DNA from: Ectocarpus siliculosus
Lineage: Eukaryota; Sar; Phaeophyceae; Ectocarpales; Ectocarpaceae
Length of the DNA stretch: 64,000 bases
Assembly: GCA_000310025.1 (NCBI GenBank)
Contig: FN649748.1
Location: forward strand, 3,759,740-3,823,739
Direction of reading: 5' to 3'
This document shows, piece after piece, positions 55,586-64,000 of the stretch. A program made the translations under genes and the position numbers. Every line of letters starts with the position of its first letter. The stretch's first letter is position 1. The notes under the pieces are model-generated. The model was not told the DNA's origin. It ran no database searches and saw only the letters and a list, made by a program, of their open reading frames with translations.

Positions 55586-58498
55586 GCGGCATGGGGGAGG
55601 TTAAACTATGTATTCTCCGGATCAAAGACAGAAACGGTATGCAAAGCAACAGAAGAAAACTGCACACGTCTACGAAGGCTGCTACCTTGCACTGTAGTTC
55701 GTTTTGGAGTGTAGTACACGTCTTACCACGAAAACTAGGGGGACTTTCGCCATAATAAGTTGGACGAAAACACACTCCCAAAACCTTCCTCCTGCGGTGT
55801 GTGCAGATTTTGTTTTTCGCGAGAAGGGTCCAGCCGTCCATTTCCGTCGTCAACGGTGCTAAATTCGAAGTTTGGCCCTCACCAGAGCTTGTTTTCCACT
55901 GTTTTTCGCGTTCACCTACAAAAATTCCAGGTGTTTTCGGAGTTCCTCCTAAGAGGAACCGGGGCAAAACGAAAAATGCTGCCTTGCGTCCGCCAAAGAT
56001 CTGCGGTCTCTATTTAGCTTGGCGCCCATATCTACGTGGCGTCTTGTCTACTAAATTGTTCTTCGAGCATTACGCTTCTTTCGGAGCACAGAATTCTAAC
56101 CGACACCCGTTCCTGCTGCCGCCGGGGAGCTGCAACTGATGCACATCACACACCCACAGCAGCATAGAGCCAGCAGCTCCCTATGCCAAAGTCTCTGTGT
56201 GTCCTTTGTTTCGCAACCTCAAAATCCACAGTCGATAAAAACGGACACGCAGCAGCACCCAGCCCTCAGAAATTGCGAGGAGGAGAGTATCACTCACACA
56301 CGCACGTAGATGCATGTCGAGCCAACACCCAGGGATCTGTGTTTGTGTTTCTATATCTATCTCCACGACCACTTCAAGTAGCGTGATTATGATGTTTTGG
56401 CATCTCTGCATCTGTTTTCTTCACCATCTTGACTCCATCTGGTCCGTCATTGCAATGAAGGTACTTTATCGGCGAAACACCGCATCATCATCAATCATTT
56501 TTACAACACGTTCGTTCTTACAATGACCGAATCGGATATGTACCGTGTCAGCGGCAAATTTTTTTCTTGGCTGCCGGTGACGACACCTCTGCTCTACCAA
56601 AAACGGTAGTATTTACTTTCCTTCATTAAGGCACAATTTTTTTGACAGCATGCTGCCCTCCTCTGCGTACGTACACAATAGGGCTGCACATGTTTTCGCG
56701 GGTTCACCCGCGTAATTTACATCCAATGCCGCTCTAGGGTACATCACACTTTTGCCCAAGACATCTACACTTAGTTTTGGGGCACCGATAAAACGGTGAG
56801 CGGAAAATACGTTTAGAATAATTGGCCGGTCACCCCGGTGAATCACCGTCTATCAACACACTAGGTTCGCACTTCTCGGGAGGTTGAGAACGCCCCGGGG
56901 GACGCCTAGACATGTTTTGGTGAACACGATAACTCGGGGTGTGTAGAGGGGCGAACCACAAAACAAAAAGAAAGATGCACCCCGGGACGAAAGGTTCCCG
57001 GGGAGCGTTTGCTCTTTCATTTTCGCTCGCCAACCCGATACGTTTGCACCCTCTTTTGGTTTCTGTTTTGGGTCATTCCCTGGACACACACACGTGCGTA
57101 GAACCCAATAATGTCGGTTCTGGACTGCATCTACAAGAAAGGGTATTTTCGGCTTTAGTAATGATGTCGCCTCTCAAGTCTGGCCGTGTCTTGCTTTATG
57201 CTACGGCATCCTTCACAGCGGTGTGCGTACTGAATGGGTAGGGAAAGGAGCAGCGCCTGGTGCTTGTTGATCTTGCCATGCCAGCAATGTCGGGGTTGCA
57301 CATGGGCAGGCTTGCTACAGCACACCTCGTGCATGTCTGTCGGCAGGAGTACCGAGGAGGTGGTGCTCGGTTGGCAGTTGTTGATGGAAATTTTTCATGT
57401 GTAGCAAGATAGAACAATAACAGTGGCACCCGCCGCAACCAAGCACAACAGCAATATAACAGGAACATCTATTGATAGTGTTGCCGGAATGCGCGCCTTG
57501 GATTTTCCTGTGAATGCCCGCGGGGGAGCCCGCGGGCACACAATATCGGGCGATAAAGTAAACACCCCGCAGTGTGCTTCGATTCGTTTTTTCTTGCTGG
57601 CTTTAGAAGTGGGTTTTTTGGCATACGCTCTCTAATGCACAGCTTGTGCGCTCAGTTTTTGAATGTTTGAACGTATGATCGCTGCTTCGACAAACTCTTT
57701 AACTTGAGGGCTACGAAATCAGCGTAAGAGTTGTGCTTCGTGCTCAACGTTTACAGAAGTCGAAACAAGGCCATCGTTGGCCAAGCGGCATGTCTGGGAC
57801 CTAGAAGGCCGGTGATATCAAGCGCGTGGGTTTAGGCTGCAGGGACCCTGGGAGCTCTTTCTAGTGTCCGGTCAAGAGATGTCCACCGCTGTCTCCCTCA
57901 TAACGTACAACCCCCCAAGGAAACAATCTATCCTCTGCCACGTCAGGAGAATGTGCTCTCTTTGCGGAAGCACGATTGACACGTGTGTGCATGCTAGTTC
58001 GGATCCGGTTGTCGTCAAAGTGATTCCGGATATAACCGAGTGCGTACTCATTACACATGGGAGCAGGGCAGCTGTTATCATGCCACATGTGTCCCTGTCC
58101 CGGATTGATATCACCCGGTAATGTATGAAACGAGAAACTGCCAATTGAATCCGACCATTCTTCCTCAAAATTCTTTCGGTTTCGGTTTTTGTTGACGCTG
58201 ATGGTTCCCAGGGCAAACCCAGTGCCTCGATGTCTTCGTCGTCGCCTTGAGCCAAGCATGCAAGGGAGGGGAGAAGCGCTGGTATGCGTCGACGCTGGAG
58301 CTGCAGCTAGTCTCGTTGGATATGTGCAGGGCGTGCCGAAGTACCTCAATCTTGCACGTACGTGTAACTGATCAGACGCCTGGAAGTTTATGGTTTCGTC
58401 GCACAACACAGACCCCGCCGAACGCAAGCAGATCGTCGGTGCTTGTGTCGGGCCGTGTGCCGGCCGTGCGGGCTCTTCGTTTGACGTGGGCACTTCCC
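55586..58498. other. No gene supported
   Basis: AT-richer intergenic DNA. An open frame at 57882-58121 (+) contains a CxxC pair (RRMCSLCGST) but nothing else diagnostic. 58262-58380 is in frame with the FNIP array and similar to the relic at 29440-29590, so the FNIP gene may begin upstream of the ATG used here. Confidence 0.45.
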
Positions 58499-60103
58499 AT
58501 GGAAAGTCTGCTACGGACAGCCGCCATCGAGCTGTGGACGTGGTCAGAATATCTTGAGCTGCAAGGATCGTTGTGTGCGGCTAGCCTAGGATCAGCGAAT
58601 TGGTGGCCCCGACGACTGACACAGCTGGTCCTGGAGGCAGATTTGGATATTCCAATAGAGAATGTGTCGTGGCCCGTACGCGTGCAATGTCTGGCACTTG
58701 TGGGTGGTTTCGATCAGCCTATTGTCGGAACCGTGTGGCCGGCGTCCCTGCGAAAGCTGTCGTTCGGGGACAGATTCAATCAGCCCATTGCGGAAGTCGT
58801 GTGGCCGGCGTCCCTGCAACAAGTATCGTTCGGGAACGACTTCAATCAGCCTGTTGCCGAAGTCGTGTGGCCGGTGCCCCTGCAAAAGCTGTCGTTCTCG
58901 AGGGCATTCAATCAGCCTGTTGCCGATGTCGTGTGGCCGGTGTCCCTGCAAAAGTTGTCGTTCTCGAAGGCATTCAATCAACCTATCGCCGGAGTCGTGT
59001 GGCCGGCGTCCCTGCAAGAGCTATCATTCGGGTGGAAATTCAATCAGCCTATCGCTGGAGTCGTGTGGCCGGCGTCCCTGCGAAAGCTGTCACTCGGGTG
59101 GAGATTCAATCAGCCCATTGGCGGAGTCGTGTGGCCGGCGCCCCTGCAACAGCTATCGTTCGGGGTATGCTTCAATCAAGATTTGGCCGGAGTAACCTGG
59201 CCGGTGTCTCTACAAAAGCTATCGTTCTCGTTTGATTTCGATCAGCCTATCGCCGGCGTCGTGTGGCCGGCGTCCCTGCAAGAGCTATCTCTCGGGTGGA
59301 TGTTCAATCAGCCTATCTCTGGAGTCGTGTGGCCGTCCTCGCTGCAAAATCTATCGTTCGGGGATACATTTAACCAATCGATTGCCGGAGTCGTGTGGCC
59401 GGCACCCCTGCAACAGCTGTCGTTCGGGAGGACGTTCAATCAGCCTATCTCTGGAGTCGTGTGACCTGCGTCCCTGCAACAGCTATCGTTCAGGGGGTTC
59501 AATCAGCCCATTGGCGGAGTCGTGTGGCCGGCGTCCTTGCAACAGCTGTCGTTCGGCGATTCTTTCAATCAGCCTGTTGCCGGAGTCTTGTGGCCCGCGC
59601 TCGTGCAACAGCTATCGTTCGGTGATTCTTTCGATCAGCCTATTGCCGGAGTCGTGTGGTCCGCATCCCTGCAACAGCTATCGCTCGGGTGGACATTCAA
59701 TCAGCCCATTGGCGGAGTCTTGTGGCCCGCGCTCGTGCAACAGCTATCGTTCGGTGATCCTTTCAATCAGCCTATTGCCGGAGTCGTGTGGCCGGCGTCC
59801 CTGACCCTGCTATCGTTCGGGAAGGACTTCAAGCAGGCTGTTGTCGGAGTCTTATGGCCCGCATTCCTGCAACAGCTGTCGTTCGGTGATTCCTTCGATC
59901 AGCCTATTGCCGGAGTCGTGTGGCCCGCATCCCTGCAACAGCTATCGTTCGGGTGGAAATTCAATCAGCCTGTTGCCGGAGTCGTGTGGCCCGCGCTCCT
60001 GCAAAAGCTTTCTTTCGGATTAAGTTTCAAGCAACCTATTGCCGGGGTCGTGTGGCCAAGGTCGCTGCGACGTGTGACACGTAATGGAAAGAGCCTGTTG
60101 TGA
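58499..60103 (+). pseudogene. FNIP-repeat protein with one in-frame stop
   Basis: After an N-terminal segment (MESLLRTAAIELW, then WPRRLTQLVLEADLDIP) there are about 21 repeats of 22 residues (66 bp), consensus VVWPASLQQLSFG-x2-FNQPIAG. This is the FNIP/LRR-like repeat known from slime moulds, algae and large DNA viruses and thought to mediate protein binding. The frame is open from 58247 to 59461. There TGG of the WP motif is TGA (59462-59464), and the same frame continues repeat-perfect to 60103. The unit after the stop has lost one codon (FRGFNQ) without shifting frame. Everything after the stop is as conserved as before it, so the stop is young, a sequencing error, or reassigned. Start ATG 58499 is the first in-frame ATG; homology at 58262-58380 suggests an upstream exon. 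No membrane segment is seen. Confidence 0.7.
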
Positions 60104-62768
60104 AAGCTTCAATGGGGTTGTTGAGATGATGGTGAGGTTCCGTTCAGAGACTGTTGAGACGAATGGCTTGGTTGTACAAGTGCTATGGGCCATGTAGACT
60201 AAGCAATTGCAACCTTCATGGCATGGAAGGAGTCGCAGCACCTGCTTGCGACGCGAAACAGTGGAGTTACACATTGAACACCCTACATAGGGCGAGCGCG
60301 GGAAACGTTTCAGGTTGAACATTCTCCCCCACGCCACGAGTGCCCAATCGAAAGTGTGGATCGCCGCCCTTGTTGGGTTCTTGCATTTCACCTTACACAC
60401 ACTGTCGTGTGCGGCCGGTGTTACATTATACGGCGTCACGAACCGTGAACCGTTTCACGCGTTCTCCAGGAAGGTAGATAGCAAGTCTGTCCCCTCAACT
60501 TGGTGTTCGTTGTTGTCGTTGATGGTGGTGTGGTACTTGAATGTCGATGTTGCTGTACCCAGGTACTGTGGGAGGACCAACTTTCGTGGTCTGGGTTGGA
60601 AGAAGGGCGTGCCGGCGTACGCTGGCAGACCATCTCTACTCCAACACCCCATTTCCATGTGAGTGCGGCATGAAGCGCACACGAAGAATTTGGTAAGCAC
60701 TTCGCCGCTGTATGTAATTGGCGAAATAGAAAACCTTTGGCGGGGCATTTCTGTCTTTTGCCTCTGGCGGGATGTTAGAGGCACCCTTACCCTTGCATGC
60801 AGCAGCAAACTGGTGAAATAATCTTGGTCGGAAAACGTCCAATATACTATCCACCTGGGATCGACGGTAAGGGCTCGCATCCAGCTGGCGCAGCATGTAG
60901 AGAATCAACCAGAGCACTCTGCACCAACCGCTTCACCAGCTAGCCCATTTACGTCTCTGAAACGATGCATTGCTGTACTACATTAATTCCACTTTGAAAT
61001 TCTTCTCGTCTAAAGGGCTTGCAGCGAGACTACCAACGTGCTCATAACATGCTCCTTCAGAGAGGTGCCCGTTGCCCCTCTTGCACCAAACTCACTCCCT
61101 CCCCGACCCTGACACGTCCCAACGCCCCCTATTCCTTCGGTTCTTGCCCCTCCCCCACTACCCATACCGCCCATGCCCTGATGGTCCTGCGCTCCCCCCA
61201 CCAAAACACTCATGGAGTACCTCCGCAGTCGCCCATGGTTTGGTTGGAAGGGCTGACGGACACGATAGGCGACACCAACGTACCCAGCGTCAAGCGTGTG
61301 CTGAACACGAAGCCATCGATGTGGTGATACCCCGACACGCGATGGCCGCCACAGCTCCCCCTGCTGACCGTGGCAGCTTGCCAGGGCCTATATCCGTATA
61401 GCCCGGCTCACGTAATCAAGGCTGGCTGTCAAACACCGTTCAAGCTCACCTCTCACCAGAGTCCCGAAGGGGACGATAAGAAAGAGAGGGGCGACCCTGT
61501 CATCAGCCATCATGTGGAAAATGATGGGTAATATCCGAACGACGTAGTGCAATGTCTTGAATCTGCGGGGCTAGCATCTTCCCGGGCAGGTCCCGCGCTG
61601 AAGAAGGGTCGAGTAGACCGAAACCCTAGAGATACGTATACCTCAATTTTTCTAGGCCACATCAACACTCGGAAAGGTGCCACAGGAAACGTTTGCGCAA
61701 AGGACGACCGCATGCAACCAACTTGAGCTATGTAAAAAGTGCGCTGCGATACGTTTCTGTGACACGGGAAGGAAGTCGTACCTCCATTCTTCGGAACGAT
61801 AACTTCCTTCCTAACCCTTAACCCAGCTCACACTCTACGCGCGCACGCGAAAGTGAACGGCCATATAGTACTTTCTCCGCTTCGTTCGAAGGCTGACACC
61901 AACAGGACTGGTGAAATTTTCAGACTTTCCGCCAACGTATCGTGGCGCGATGAGCCTGGAAATTTGTTTCCGCTTGGCCCCTCCCACCGGCCTCAGTTCA
62001 AATCAGCTCTTCGTCCCCGTTGCTCGGTCTAGCTGCGGGTGGATACGTGAAGGATGCGAAAGCGTTTCGGGTCATAGCCAATGTTGCCAAGCTAATGTAC
62101 TGCTGCACTGCTGTACAAACACCTTTCCTTCACAGCGTGCATGAAACTATCAGACGCCAGTTCCGTAGCACACAAGCCAAAAGAGAGCCAAGTGTCACAG
62201 GCAACGCTCATCGATTGGTCTATTATGCACGACAGGCTTCGACGCAAAACGTCACTCCCTCTGCTCTGTCCACACCATACCACCCTCTCCTGAAACTGCA
62301 TGTGATGGTCGTGTTGGGCGTGCAACATGAAGGTGCCACACGGCAGGGCAAAAAAAAGACAAGACTTCGATGAAAGACACAGCATGTACATGATTCAGCT
62401 CCTACGACTCGATGTTTGTTCGGTTAAGTCCAAGTACAGTCGGAGAGGCGAGGATGACCACATGGCGTTGCTTCAACAATGGCTCCCCCAGAATTCACGT
62501 TGGACCTAGCCTTCCGTCAGATCGTCTTTCAAGTGAACCTAGCAACTGGGCCAGAAGGTACAATACGCGTAACATCACACCCACGGTGACTCTTTTACGT
62601 CTTTTTCCTTCGCAACAAGAATATTTTCGACGCCGATCTCCTCGACAGCATTGCACACGGTCGACCTTGAGCTTTCTAACTACTTGTTGTTCGGCGTAGC
62701 CACCCTTCCCTTCGCGAAGAAGAGCACCGAACTGTGTCAGGGGGCTACTCATTGTAATGTATACTCAC
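60104..62768. other. No gene supported
   Basis: No domain or splice structure recognised on either strand. Further exons of the minus-strand coiled-coil gene at the right edge are expected somewhere below 62769, for example in the open stretch 62495-62752, but I cannot fix their boundaries. Confidence 0.45.
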
Positions 62769-64000
62769 GCCGCTCTTGAGCTTGCGGCTCTCCGCCTGCT
62801 GCAGACTGTCCAGAGCAGCTCTACAGCGCTCGACGACCGCTGACAAGTTGCTGCTGTTGCTCCTGTCAACGGAGAAGAAAACATCGGGTATAAGGAGGAG
62901 AATCTGTACGTGGTGAACGTGCCTTCGCCGAAGCTCAAGGAGGATTGTTCAAAGACTTTCAGCAAAACGACAGTGGATACAACAGCGAGATAGCTTGCGA
63001 AGGGAGGTGCAGGTTCTTGCGAGAGCAGACAGAAATGACGGCAAACGTACATGTTCAGATGGGGTTCGAAAAAGTCGAGAAAAAAATACTAATGTAGAGC
63101 TGGACTTGCGAGAGTTGAGGAAGAGGGGTATCCGTTTCACGTCCGAAACCGACGAGATCGCGAAGGTATGCCCGTGTAGCGTGGCGAGAAAGAACTAGAA
63201 AGCGCGTACTGTAGGTAGGAACGGGACGTTATACCTGGAGGATATGCACGCCCTCAACAAAGAGGTAGGCACAACAGGTCGACATGACGAGCTGAAATAA
63301 CAAGGACATGAGATGGCGATTAGTTGAGGCAACAAACAACACATGAGAGTTTTTTCTGAGATGAGCTAATATGATAAGATGCGATATCAGATGAGATATT
63401 GAGCTGTGAGACGGGGCTGAGCTGAGCTGAGATGACAAGAAACGGCGAGCAACTCACTCGACCTCCTTGAGCATCTCCGAACGCCGGGAAGCCAGCGAGG
63501 CCTGCCTTGTCTCGATCTCGCGCAATGCCGCGGCCGCCGTCTCGTCGTGTTCCTCCCGCCCGGAGACGCCAGCGGAGCAGCTTTCCAGCACCGTCATCAC
63601 TGCCACCACGCACCAGACGGCAACAGGACATTGTCGTTGTCGGACAGGATATAGCATGCACTCAGTTTGGTTGGGCAAGCAATCCACTAGGAGAGATGAC
63701 TTCAGTGGGTACCTACAGAAGAGGTCCCCTGTACGGGGCGCGGATGTGCCGGGTCGATTCACCCGCCATGTTCAGAGTGTAGCACACCTTGACTACTTCA
63801 TCCGTGCCAAGAGATGGAACCCGCCCTACATGGTACCGGCCACCCACCGTACAGGTAGAGGGACCTACCTCTACAATGTACGAAAGTACCACCATCAGAC
63901 ACACGGGTGGACGCTGCTGTAGTTGAGAGAAGCACGAGTCCCGAAAAGCAACAATAATAATCGTTCGCTCACCAAAGGTGCCGCACTCAGCCTCCACCTT
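62769..64000 (-). CDS. Coiled-coil protein, three internal exons, 5' end outside the window
   Basis: Three exons join with GT-AG sites and matching phases: 64000-63973 (KVEAECGTF), 63599-63458 (MTVLESCSAG, then EEHDETAAAALREIETRQAS and SEMLKEV) and 62862-62769 (SNSSNLSAVVERCRAALDSL, then QQAESRKLKSG), ending at GGC|GTGAGTATA. Heptad-like spacing of Leu/Ala/Val in charged helices indicates a coiled coil. No family is recognisable from about 88 residues; kinesin-, tropomyosin- or centrosome-type proteins and many others are possible. Both the 5' end (right of the window) and the 3' end are missing. Confidence 0.6.

Noticed and set aside
57882-58121. Small ORF with a CxxC pair upstream of the FNIP array
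   Set aside because: Two cysteines in an otherwise featureless frame; no partner ligands, no splice support.
58592-59804. Long antisense and alternate-frame ORFs across the FNIP array (Cys/Ser-rich repeats)
   Set aside because: Any frame without a stop in a 66-bp repeat stays open across the array; only the FNQPI frame matches a known repeat family.

Overview
The window is nuclear DNA of a multicellular eukaryote, most likely a brown alga (Phaeophyceae, Ectocarpus-like). The main reason is a 10-exon gene that reads as a secreted mannuronan C5-epimerase, the alginate-modifying enzyme expanded in brown algae. Supporting signs are short GC-rich exons in long introns, GTGAGT-type donors after pyrimidine-rich acceptors, TTAGGG-type interstitial telomere repeats and dense mobile-element debris. 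There is no prokaryotic gene density, operon or CRISPR. The window begins with 25 C and has a 54-N gap at 24483-24536, so it is draft assembly.

Layout. 1-15 kb is mostly repeats: a 1.3-kb near-palindromic long-TIR element with a 9-bp target duplication (1965-3262), a small LTR element of TRIM type (6700-8660), a tiny retro-inserted RNA with a 10-bp target duplication (8871-8961) and a TIR element carrying telomere repeats (11025-11349). Two exons of a plastid-targeted protein lie on the minus strand at 4.2-5.7 kb. 15367-22415 (+) is the epimerase, with a 669-bp TIR element inside intron 4. 22.4-31.5 kb is repeat-rich: the gap, a decayed LINE 3' end (minus), three tandem 430-bp units and relics of a FNIP-repeat gene in both orientations. 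31565-36777 (+) is a LAS1-like pre-rRNA processing gene. 39400-47600 (+) is a complete 10-exon DOMON plus copper type II monooxygenase gene of the MOXD1/DBH family, with all copper ligands and a hydrophobic C-terminal tail. 47.6-57.8 kb is again mostly repeats: a tyrosine-recombinase relic, a 75-bp minisatellite and one small minus-strand ORF. 58499-60103 (+) is an array of about 21 FNIP repeats interrupted by one in-frame stop. The right edge (62769-64000, minus) holds three exons of a coiled-coil protein that continues outside the window.

The genes do not form a pathway. The epimerase and the monooxygenase both carry signal peptides and so enter the secretory route (cell wall or extracellular matrix; secreted or membrane-held monooxygenase). 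The LAS1-like protein is expected in the nucleus and the HHL1-like protein in the plastid. Exon models were built by eye from splice sites, phase agreement and family motifs. The epimerase and monooxygenase models are phase-consistent across every junction; the LAS1 model is incomplete.
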